From Candidatus Omnitrophota bacterium (GTDB lineage Bacteria; Hinthialibacterota; Hinthialibacteria; Hinthialibacterales; JAKPRU01): a DNA stretch of 12,890 bases. Below, one piece after another: positions 1-6,790 of this stretch. The stretch is taken from contig JAKPRU010000534.1 of the NCBI GenBank assembly GCA_029557025.1, forward strand, positions 1 through 12,890, given 5' to 3'. A model generated the notes under the pieces. It was not told the origin of the DNA, did no database searches, and saw nothing but the letters and a program-made list of their open reading frames with translations. How positions within the stretch are numbered: the first letter of the stretch is position 1; every line of letters starts with the position of its first letter. The position numbers and the translations under genes are program-made.

Positions 1-186
1 CCCTGACATTTTCATTGCGCAGGAACGAAAACAGGGGAACGGAGTCTCGTCATAATCGATCAAGAATGGTATCTTTGTAAAAAGATTGAGGAACAACAAA
101 ACAAGCACCCACTTACCCTAATGGACCAGCCGAATTCCTCAGGAGGGGATGCTCAAGTTGAGAGACCCGTGGGAATCGGGAGTGGA

Positions 187-714
187 ATGACGGCCACGAA
201 ACACGAGTTTCGCGCTGAGTACGTCAATCCGTTCATCCGCAGCGTCAGTAATCTGTTCCAAACGTTGTTCAAATGCTGTGTGGAGAGGAAGGAAGTGGCA
301 TTAAAACGCCGTCTTCCACCGAATTTCGATATTGTGGCGCTGACCGGCTTGAGCGGCGGCGTGCGTGGATTGGTAGCAATGGCGTTCCCGGCACGAACGG
401 CTCTGGCGATAGTAAGCCGGGCCTATAACGAACGAATTATCGTAGTGGACGACAGGGTTCTGGACACCGTGGCAGAATGCGTGAACATTGTCGCAGGTGG
501 TGCCCTATCCGAGCTGGCTCACGCAGCAGGGACACCGATTGTGCTCAGTTTGCCTGTCGTTATTCGGGGAAGCGATTTCAGCCTGGAGTATCCCGCATTG
601 CGGAATTGGGTGGAAGTACCGTTCATAAGTGAGCTCGGTCCATTTTCGATACGAATCACTATCGCGGCGAACAGGAGCGAGAGTGACGGCAATGCGAGCA
701 TGGATAGTGCTTGA
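187..714 (+). CDS. CheX-like chemotaxis phosphatase domain protein
   Basis: Probable cytoplasmic CheC/CheX-family protein; characterised members dephosphorylate the response regulator CheY-P. Seen: an N-terminal EYVNPF segment typical of CheX, a glycine-rich GLSGGVRG turn followed by a hydrophobic strand, and an AECVNIVAGG helix. That helix carries the family's ExxN catalytic pair (E97 and N100 when counted from 187), then a PVVIRG strand. At 175 aa the length suits a single CheX domain of about 150 aa plus a short Ser/Asn-rich tail. An ATG at 121 would add 22 unconserved residues and has no Shine-Dalgarno site. The ATG at 187 has GGAG four bases upstream and places EYVNPF near the N-terminus as in relatives, so I prefer it. 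The frame is open from about position 7 with no other usual start. The stop overlaps the receiver-like ORF that follows. No other chemotaxis gene is visible, so its partner is unknown. Family assignment is fairly sure; activity is inferred. Confidence 0.8.
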   Translation: MTATKHEFRAEYVNPFIRSVSNLFQTLFKCCVERKEVALKRRLPPNFDIVALTGLSGGVRGLVAMAFPARTALAIVSRAYNERIIVVDDRVLDTVAECVNIVAGGALSELAHAAGTPIVLSLPVVIRGSDFSLEYPALRNWVEVPFISELGPFSIRITIAANRSESDGNASMDSA

Positions 715-841
715 TCCCGTTCCGGCATGGGCGCTCAAGGAATCGGGAACCCCGGAGATCGATCAGACCGAAGACGGATTTCAGGCAATCAAGAGAATCC
801 GGGAGATTGCCTGCGATGTGATCCTGGTTCGAAATTCATGA
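692..841 (+). pseudogene. Truncated CheY-like receiver domain (N-terminal half)
   Basis: This 49-codon ORF starts inside the end of the CheX-like gene in another frame. It reads like strands and helices beta1 to beta3 of a response-regulator receiver: a RAWIVLD first strand, a short helix, PEIDQ, then the very typical EDGFQAIKRIREI helix and a CDVILV third strand. In CheY-type proteins the phospho-acceptor Asp comes directly after that third strand; here the chain continues as RNS and stops. The acidic pair at the end of strand 1 is reduced to a single Asp (VLD for VDD), and alpha1 looks a few residues short. Nothing resembling the second half (MPxMDG, the Thr/Ser strand, the Lys strand) follows in any frame before the next gene. 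A receiver beside CheX makes functional sense, so I read this as a remnant left by deletion or rearrangement. A translated mini-protein cannot be excluded, since the ORF itself is intact. Confidence 0.5.
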
Positions 842-865
842 ACGTGGAGTACAAGGCAAGAATCG

Positions 866-2023
866 ATGAGGCGCTTTCTGGTCAGTGTGGTCCTATTGAG
901 TATCTCGATCGGCGTGGTGTGGCGAATTGTTACCATGGAGGCTTCGCCAAAGAATGGAATCGCCGGTCGGGGGCAAGTTCCGATCGCGGTGGAATGCGCG
1001 AAAGCGATTCAGGGAGATATTGATGATGTGGCCATCTTCACAGGAACGCTGGCTGGCATTGCCGAAGTGCAGATTTCTCCCAAGATTGCCGGGCGAATCG
1101 AATCCATCCGAGTGAACTTGGGCGACGAAGTCCGGCAAGGGCAGTTGCTGGCAACACTGGACGACAGCGAAGCCCGTCATGCAGTCACGGAGGCGCAGGC
1201 GAAGTTGGCCGTTGCACGCGCCAGCCTGGAAGAGTGTCTGACAAACCTGGAGACGGCAAGGCGGGAGTTGGAGCGCGTTCGGACATTACGGGAACGCAAA
1301 GTCGCAGCGGCCTCCGAACTGGAGGCCGCGGAATCGGAGGTCTCTGCTCTGGAAGCCCGCAAGAGATTTGCGGAAGCCAACATCCTTCAGCAGGAAGCCG
1401 CCCTTCGTGTGGCGGAAGCGCGCCTTTCGTACACGCAAATCACGGCGCCGATCTCCGGATTTGTCGGGAAACGGTTTTTCGACGAAGGAACCATGATCTC
1501 CGCCTCGACTCCCATCCTTTCGCTGGCCGACATTCGAACAGTCAAGACAGTCATCCACGTGGTCGAGCAGGATTACGCCAAAATCCGACCTAATTTGAAA
1601 GCCTATCTGACCGTGGACGCATACCCCGATCGCGAATTCGAGGGGCATGTGTCGCGGATCGCCCCGGTATTGGACCTGGATACCCGTACGGCAGAAGTAG
1701 AAATCGAGATTCCTAATCCCGACCTGTTGCTGAAACCCGGGATGTTCACACGGGTACGGATTCACTTCAGTACGCATCAGGGAGTTACCCTGATTCCGAA
1801 TCGGGCGCTTGTGAAACGGGAAACGAAGCAGGGAGTATTTGTACCCACCGCAAACAACAAACAGGCTCGTTTTGTTGAAGTGAAAGTGGGAATATCGGCG
1901 AAAAACCTGGCCGAAGTGACCGGCATCCAACCGGGACAAGACATCATCGTGCTCGGCCAACATCTTCTCAATGATGGGGATCCCATCATTCTGAGTGCAA
2001 CCCCGGAAATCGGTTCTTTTTAA
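866..2023 (+). CDS. RND efflux periplasmic adaptor (membrane fusion protein)
   Basis: Periplasmic adaptor of the HlyD/AcrA type, which bridges the inner-membrane RND pump and the outer-membrane channel. Residues 4-20 form one hydrophobic segment and there is no lipobox Cys, so it is probably anchored by an uncleaved N-terminal helix rather than by lipid. Next come the first lipoyl half (SPKIAGRIESIRVNLGDEV, about 71-89), a long Ala/Glu-rich coiled-coil hairpin (about 103-185) and the second lipoyl half (ITAPISGFVG, 192-201). Beta-barrel and membrane-proximal domains follow (LDLDTRTAEVEI and LKPGMFTRVRI, about 270-300). The length of 385 aa is usual for the family. AAGG at 853-856 is a modest ribosome site nine bases before the ATG. 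The stop lies 16 nt before the pump gene, so the two are surely co-transcribed. Substrate cannot be told from sequence. Confidence 0.93.
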   Translation: MRRFLVSVVLLSISIGVVWRIVTMEASPKNGIAGRGQVPIAVECAKAIQGDIDDVAIFTGTLAGIAEVQISPKIAGRIESIRVNLGDEVRQGQLLATLDDSEARHAVTEAQAKLAVARASLEECLTNLETARRELERVRTLRERKVAAASELEAAESEVSALEARKRFAEANILQQEAALRVAEARLSYTQITAPISGFVGKRFFDEGTMISASTPILSLADIRTVKTVIHVVEQDYAKIRPNLKAYLTVDAYPDREFEGHVSRIAPVLDLDTRTAEVEIEIPNPDLLLKPGMFTRVRIHFSTHQGVTLIPNRALVKRETKQGVFVPTANNKQARFVEVKVGISAKNLAEVTGIQPGQDIIVLGQHLLNDGDPIILSATPEIGSF

Positions 2024-2025
2024 TT

Positions 2026-2030
2026 AAGGG
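2026..2030 (+). promoter_or_regulatory. Ribosome binding site of the RND transporter gene
   Basis: AAGGG lies nine bases before the ATG at 2040 and begins two bases after the adaptor stop codon. It supports this start and suggests translational coupling within the operon. Confidence 0.6.
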
Positions 2031-2039
2031 CGATCAGCC

Positions 2040-5000
2040 ATGAAGATTTGCAGCCTCGCCATCAATTTTCCAGTCACGACAACCATGCTCTTCTTAATGG
2101 TGATTCTGTTCGGGGCCGTCTCGTTTGTCCGACTGCCGATTGATCTCATGCCGGATGTTACCTATCCCAGTATTACGATTCGGACGGATTATGAGCATGT
2201 GGGTCCCCAGGAAATTGAGCAGCTCATTACACGTCCCATTGAGGAGACCGTCGGATCGGTTCAGGGGGTGGAGAAAATCCGTTCGACCTCATCGGAAGGG
2301 CAAAGCTCAGTCCGCGTGAGCTTTGTGTGGGGAACCGACCTGGATACCGCGGCCAACGATGTCCGTGATCGTGTGGACCGCATTCGCGGACGGCTGCCGG
2401 AAGAGTCGGAAACACCCGCCATTTATAAATTCGATGTAACCACATTCCCGATCTTATATTTGGGAGTTTCCGGAGCATTGGACCCGGTGGAAATGCGGGA
2501 TTTGGTGGAGCACCAGATCAAGTACCGGATTGAACGTGCGCCCGGAGTGGCAGCCGTCGATGTTCGCGGCGGGCTGCAGCGGGAAATCCACGTGGACCTT
2601 GACCGGGAAAAGTTGACGGCGCTTGACCTCTCGCTGGACACCGTTTTGGAGGCTCTTCGCTCCAGAAACCTGAATCTGCCTGCGGGAACGGTGGAAGACG
2701 GGAATCTGGACGTTCTGGTGAGAACAAAAGGGGAATTTGAAACGCTGGATGAGATCCGCAATACATTTGTCCATGTTCGCAACGGCGTTCCTATTCTGGT
2801 GAAGGACATCGCAACCGTAGAAGACTCTTACGAGGAAATCACCCATATCGTGCGGCTGAACGGGGTTCCGGGTCTGCGGATGAATATCAACAAGCAATCC
2901 GGAAGCAATACGGTGCAGGTTGTCGATGCCGTGCTCAAAGAGGTTGAGCGGATCAATGTCGATCTTCCGCAGGTCAAAGTATTTCCAACTATGAATACTT
3001 CCGACTATATCAAGCGCGCCATTAAGAATGTGAGCGATTCCACTTTGTATGGCGCCACACTGGCTGCCGTTGTCCTGTACCTTTTTTTGCATAGTTTGCG
3101 CACCACCGTTGTAATCGGCCTCGCGATTCCGATTTCGATCATGGCTACTTTTGGTCTGATGTATTTCTGCGGATACACCTTGAACATCATGACCTTCGGC
3201 GGGCTGGCATTGGGGGTCGGCATGCTCGTAGACAATGCCATTGTCGTTCTGGAGAACATCTTCCGTTACACGGAAAAAGGCGTATCCCCACGGGAGGCCT
3301 CCGAACTCGGATCGTCGGAAGTCTCCATGGCTATTACGGCCAGTACCCTGACCACGCTGGTTGTATTTCTTCCGGTGGTTTTCATCCGGGGGATTTCAGC
3401 GGTGACATTCAAACAGATGGCCGCGGTTGTGTCGTTTGCGCTCTTCTGTTCGCTGGTTGTGGCTCTTACCCTGATTCCTCTGATGGGAAGTCGTTTTCTT
3501 CGCACGCTGGGTCGTCCGGGAGATAAAACCGGCGGGGGAAAACTGATGGCCTTTGTGGAGCGCGAGTATGGTCTCCTTCTTTGTACCGCCCTTCGTGTTC
3601 GCAAGTCGGTTCTGTTTCTCGCGCTGGCGCTGTTTGTCGTGAGTCTTTGGCTGATCCGGTACGTTGGTGTCGAATTCATGCCCCAAGCGGATGAAAGTGA
3701 AGTTCGTGTCAACGGAGAGATGGCAGTCGGAACGCGCCTGGAAGTGTTGGACGCCACCTTTGCGAAGATCGAGCAGATTGTACGCGAGGCAGTTCCGGAA
3801 GCGACGGTCATTTACTCCCGAATAGGAGGAGGGGGATCGATGGGCAGCGGAGGACATACCGGGGAGGTCCGAATCACCCTTGTGCCGGTGTCTCAACGCA
3901 CCCGATCGAGTTCGGAAGTCGCGCAGGCTCTTCGACCTCTCCTGGCAAAGATTCCCGGTACAATCATTCGAGTGCGGGAAGGCCAGGGACTTTTCCTGAT
4001 GCGGATGGTGTCCGGCGGAGAAGAGGAAGCCGAGGTTCTGGTCAGGGGATACGACCTTGATAATGCCCGCGACCTGGCTTTGCGCGTAAAACGAGAAATG
4101 GAACAAGTCGAGGGAATCACCGATGTATTGATCAGCCGGGAGGAAGGTCAGCCGGAAGAAGTGGTCCGTATCGACCGAGCAAAGGCCTCCACCCTCGGGC
4201 TGTCCGTCTCCAAAATCGCCCGCGATATCCAAACCTGTCTTTCCGGAACCAACGCTACCATGTTCCGGGAAAGCGGAGATGAATACGAAATCCTTGTTCG
4301 ACTAAAAGAAACAGACCGGCTTTCGGCGCAGGACGTTTTGAATATGACGGTGACCAGCGAGAGCGGCCGGAGCATCGTTTTAAAAAATGTCATCCGGCTG
4401 GAACGTCGGGAGGGTCCTGTCCGCATTGAGCGAGAGGACCAGCAGCGAATTATCAGTGTGGCCGGCAATATCGCCGGGCGCGACCTGGTATCTGTGATGA
4501 AAGAGGTCCAGGCGCGCGTTGCGAACATACCCAAGCCTCAGGACTTCGAGATCATACCCGGCACGGAATATGAGGAACAGCAGAAGTCTTTTCGGGAGTT
4601 GATGTTCGGTTTGTGGTTGGCTATCGTTCTTGTTTATATGGTGATGGCCTCCCGATTCGAATCTCTTGTGGACCCGTTCGTCGTGATGTTCTCGATTCCA
4701 TTGGCGATAATCGGTGTCGTTTTGACTCTTTTGCTGACAAATACAATCTTCAGCCTTCAGGCGTTTATCGGCTGCATCATGCTGGCCGGGATTGTGGTAA
4801 ATAACGCAATCATTCTGGTAGACTATACGAATCTTTTGCGGAGACGGGATGGAATGCCGTTGGGGGAAGCGATCGAGGAAGCAGGTCGAAGACGGCTGCG
4901 CCCGATTCTGATGACTACTTTGACTACTGTTGTGGGTCTGATGCCGCTCGCGCTGGGGTTGGGGGAAGGCGGTGAGGTTCAGGCTCCCATGGCCCGTGTG

Positions 5001-5102
5001 GTAATCGGCGGGCTGACCAGTTCCACGCTGATCACACTGGTAATCATTCCGGTAGTTTACTCGCTGTTTGAAAGGGGCAAGACACCGGATGCCACAAATT
5101 GA
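2040..5102 (+). CDS. RND family multidrug efflux transporter (AcrB/HAE1-like)
   Basis: Inner-membrane proton antiporter, the energy-coupling part of a tripartite exporter that probably works as a trimer. At 1020 aa it has the full RND layout: TM1 at 10-30 ending in RLPIDLMPDVTYP, a periplasmic porter domain, TM2-6 (about 335-475), TM7 (about 523-540), a second porter domain, and TM8-12 (about 855-1010). Motifs include EETVGSVQGVEKIRSTSSEG, the TM4 stretch GVGMLVDNAIVVLENI and the TM11 stretch RLRPILMTTLTT. In TM4 the AcrB Asp-Asp pair is Asp398-Asn399. In TM10 the AcrB Lys position falls in GIVVNNAIILVDY, so Lys is replaced by Asn. This pattern is known in many HAE1-like pumps outside Proteobacteria, so the protein is probably active. 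A glycine-rich loop (GGGGSMGSGG, 596-605) sits in the second porter half. The metal-exporter (HME) class is less likely because its extra charged TM4 residues are absent. Confidence 0.95.
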   Translation: MKICSLAINFPVTTTMLFLMVILFGAVSFVRLPIDLMPDVTYPSITIRTDYEHVGPQEIEQLITRPIEETVGSVQGVEKIRSTSSEGQSSVRVSFVWGTDLDTAANDVRDRVDRIRGRLPEESETPAIYKFDVTTFPILYLGVSGALDPVEMRDLVEHQIKYRIERAPGVAAVDVRGGLQREIHVDLDREKLTALDLSLDTVLEALRSRNLNLPAGTVEDGNLDVLVRTKGEFETLDEIRNTFVHVRNGVPILVKDIATVEDSYEEITHIVRLNGVPGLRMNINKQSGSNTVQVVDAVLKEVERINVDLPQVKVFPTMNTSDYIKRAIKNVSDSTLYGATLAAVVLYLFLHSLRTTVVIGLAIPISIMATFGLMYFCGYTLNIMTFGGLALGVGMLVDNAIVVLENIFRYTEKGVSPREASELGSSEVSMAITASTLTTLVVFLPVVFIRGISAVTFKQMAAVVSFALFCSLVVALTLIPLMGSRFLRTLGRPGDKTGGGKLMAFVEREYGLLLCTALRVRKSVLFLALALFVVSLWLIRYVGVEFMPQADESEVRVNGEMAVGTRLEVLDATFAKIEQIVREAVPEATVIYSRIGGGGSMGSGGHTGEVRITLVPVSQRTRSSSEVAQALRPLLAKIPGTIIRVREGQGLFLMRMVSGGEEEAEVLVRGYDLDNARDLALRVKREMEQVEGITDVLISREEGQPEEVVRIDRAKASTLGLSVSKIARDIQTCLSGTNATMFRESGDEYEILVRLKETDRLSAQDVLNMTVTSESGRSIVLKNVIRLERREGPVRIEREDQQRIISVAGNIAGRDLVSVMKEVQARVANIPKPQDFEIIPGTEYEEQQKSFRELMFGLWLAIVLVYMVMASRFESLVDPFVVMFSIPLAIIGVVLTLLLTNTIFSLQAFIGCIMLAGIVVNNAIILVDYTNLLRRRDGMPLGEAIEEAGRRRLRPILMTTLTTVVGLMPLALGLGEGGEVQAPMARVVIGGLTSSTLITLVIIPVVYSLFERGKTPDATN

Positions 5103-5111
5103 AAATCGACC

Positions 5112-5117
5112 GAGGAG
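5112..5117 (+). promoter_or_regulatory. Ribosome binding site of the TolC-family gene
   Basis: GAGGAG lies six bases upstream of the ATG at 5124, a strong match to the anti-Shine-Dalgarno sequence. It fixes the start of the outer-membrane channel gene. It sits in the 21-nt gap after the transporter stop, so no separate promoter is needed. Confidence 0.75.
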
Positions 5118-5123
5118 CCTGCT

Positions 5124-6656
5124 ATGCGCTTCCTGATCGCGTTCCTTCTCTCCGGCCTTCTTGCCGTTTCTGTTCCCTGCGTCGGCGCACCGACCGGGGC
5201 CGAAATCGCCTCGCCGACCCTGACCCTCACCGTTACAAACAGCATTCTTATGGCTCTTGAAAATAATCGTGCCCTCGCCGTGGAACGGTACGGGCCGGAT
5301 ATCCTGGAATCGTTTGTCCCCGAAGAGCAAGCAAGTTTTGATCCCTCTCTGAATGCGGAATGGTCTTCGTCAGAGACCCATGGACAGCGAACTTCGGGAG
5401 TCGGAGAGTTTACCGCAGTGGAATCGGTCCAGCGAACCTCTACCGTGGGCGTCAACAAACGAACCACTCGGGGATGGGATGTCGGACTGGAAGCCTCAAC
5501 GGAATCGCGCTCATCGAACGTCTACCGAAGGATGTTTTCTACCCGGTTGGGAGTCACGGTCAATGTTCCGGTGATGGAAGCGGCGGGAAAAGAGGTCAAT
5601 CTCGTCGGCGTCAGACAGGCCCAGCAGAATGCGGAGATATCCCGACAGGAACTGAAGGGATTCGTCCTCGAACTGGCTGCGCAAGTAGAGGATAACTACT
5701 GGGATCTTGTCCTGGCCCGCGAGGAACTCACAATTCATTTGACATCGTTGGATCTGGCACGGCAACAGATGCAGGAAACTCAGACTCGGATCGAAGTGGG
5801 GGCCTTGCCGGAAATCGACATCGCCGCCGCAGAGGGAGAAGTGGCCTTGCGCGAGGAAGATGTCATCGACGCGGAAAGCACCATTGAGAAGACGACTCTA
5901 CTCCTGTTGAGATCTTTGAACCCTCCCATCGAGAATCTCTGGACCTTGCCGATCGACTTGGTAGACTCCCCCAACCGGGAAGAACCGATTCTCGGAGATA
6001 TCGACGAGCATATCCGGATCGCCCTTGAGAATCGGCCGGATCTCAACCAGGCGCGTCTCGAATTGGAGAGAAATGAGTTAGAGATTGTTCGAACACGCAA
6101 TGGTTTGCTGCCCAAACTGGACTTCTTTATCACACTGGGACGAACCGGATACGCGCGGACATTCGACGATTCCGTTCGGGGTCTGGAGGATCCGAATTTT
6201 GAATTGACTGGTGGGATTCTGTTCGAGCATCCCTTTGGAAACCGCGCCGACCTTGCGCGTCATCGTCGTGCAAACCTGAGAGTAGACGAAAGCAAGGCGG
6301 CCCTGCGGAACCTGGAACAGTTGGTCGAATTGGATATTCGCACAGCCTATGTAGAGGTGCAGCGCACGAATCGCCAGATCACGGCCACCCAGGCCGCCAC
6401 TCGTCTCCAAGAGGCGAAACATACGGCGGAACTGGAGAAATTCCGCGTGGGAAAATCTACCAATTTACTGGTTCTTGTCGCTCAGCGCGATCTGATCCAG
6501 TCCAACCTCGACGAAATCCGCGCCCGCATCGAGCAGAAAAAAGCGCTGGTCGATCTCTACCGTTTCGAGGGAATCCTTCTTGACCGAAGAGACATCGTTA
6601 TCCCCTCCGAAACAACTCCGGTAACCCCAACTTCATCGATTTCCAGTCCCCGTTGA
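5124..6656 (+). CDS. TolC-family outer membrane efflux channel
   Basis: Outer-membrane factor (OEP family), the exit duct of the tripartite pump. Residues 1-22 are a signal peptide with a Leu/Ala-rich core, probably cut after CVGA. The mature protein shows the two OEP repeats. In repeat 1 there is ALENNRALAVERYGP (44-58), a helix with YWDLVLAREEL (193-202), and GALPEIDIAAAEGEV (226-240). In repeat 2 there is LENRPDLNQARLELE (301-315), a long helix with AYVEVQRTNRQI (408-419), and FRVGKSTNLLVLVAQRDL (440-457). The RPDL motif and the G-x-(n)-L-x-x-x-A/Q-x-D/E-L pattern are hallmarks of the family. The length of 510 aa is normal. A 30-residue Pro/Ser/Thr-rich tail follows the last helix. It is the last gene of the efflux operon, and a hairpin follows its stop. 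Confidence 0.93.
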   Translation: MRFLIAFLLSGLLAVSVPCVGAPTGAEIASPTLTLTVTNSILMALENNRALAVERYGPDILESFVPEEQASFDPSLNAEWSSSETHGQRTSGVGEFTAVESVQRTSTVGVNKRTTRGWDVGLEASTESRSSNVYRRMFSTRLGVTVNVPVMEAAGKEVNLVGVRQAQQNAEISRQELKGFVLELAAQVEDNYWDLVLAREELTIHLTSLDLARQQMQETQTRIEVGALPEIDIAAAEGEVALREEDVIDAESTIEKTTLLLLRSLNPPIENLWTLPIDLVDSPNREEPILGDIDEHIRIALENRPDLNQARLELERNELEIVRTRNGLLPKLDFFITLGRTGYARTFDDSVRGLEDPNFELTGGILFEHPFGNRADLARHRRANLRVDESKAALRNLEQLVELDIRTAYVEVQRTNRQITATQAATRLQEAKHTAELEKFRVGKSTNLLVLVAQRDLIQSNLDEIRARIEQKKALVDLYRFEGILLDRRDIVIPSETTPVTPTSSISSPR

Positions 6657-6659
6657 TGT

Positions 6660-6700
6660 CGAGGACCGATTCGGAGACCGCCCGCCTCGGATAGTCCTCG
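6660..6700. terminator. Inverted repeat in convergent junction, possible terminator
   Basis: CGAGGAC (6660-6666) and GTCCTCG (6694-6700) form a perfect 7-bp stem. The 27-base GC-rich loop can pair further. It begins 4 nt after the TolC-family stop and lies between two convergent genes, where a bidirectional terminator is expected. Neither strand has a U-tract after the stem, so intrinsic termination is uncertain; it may instead be a 3'-end stabilising hairpin. Confidence 0.4.
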
Positions 6701-6790
6701 CATCTTCTGGTACGTTTCGTCCATTTGAATCGGAGTCGCACTACCGGGTGCAACATTACGAAACATCCGCTTCAGGGGTTTTCGTTCCAT

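Noticed and set aside
1..120. Possible 3' end of an upstream gene, with an open frame ending in TAA at 53-55
   Set aside because: Two frames are open over this short stretch and none gives a recognisable tail, so no call is possible.
121..186. Longer start for the CheX-like gene at the ATG at 121, and the AGGAGGGG at 141-148
   Set aside because: The ATG at 121 has no ribosome site. The AGGAGG-like run sits too close to an out-of-frame ATG at 149 and is too far from 187.
1286..1963. 225-codon minus-strand ORF inside the adaptor gene
   Set aside because: It is antisense to a clear membrane fusion protein, its His/Arg/Gly-rich composition is typical of a shadow frame, and it has no family features.
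3396..4232. 278-codon minus-strand ORF inside the RND transporter gene
   Set aside because: It lies antisense to conserved RND coding sequence and has no recognisable domain.
4380..5330. 316-codon minus-strand ORF across the transporter and channel genes
   Set aside because: It covers conserved coding sequence of two real genes, and its Gln/His/Asn/Arg-rich composition is that of a shadow frame.
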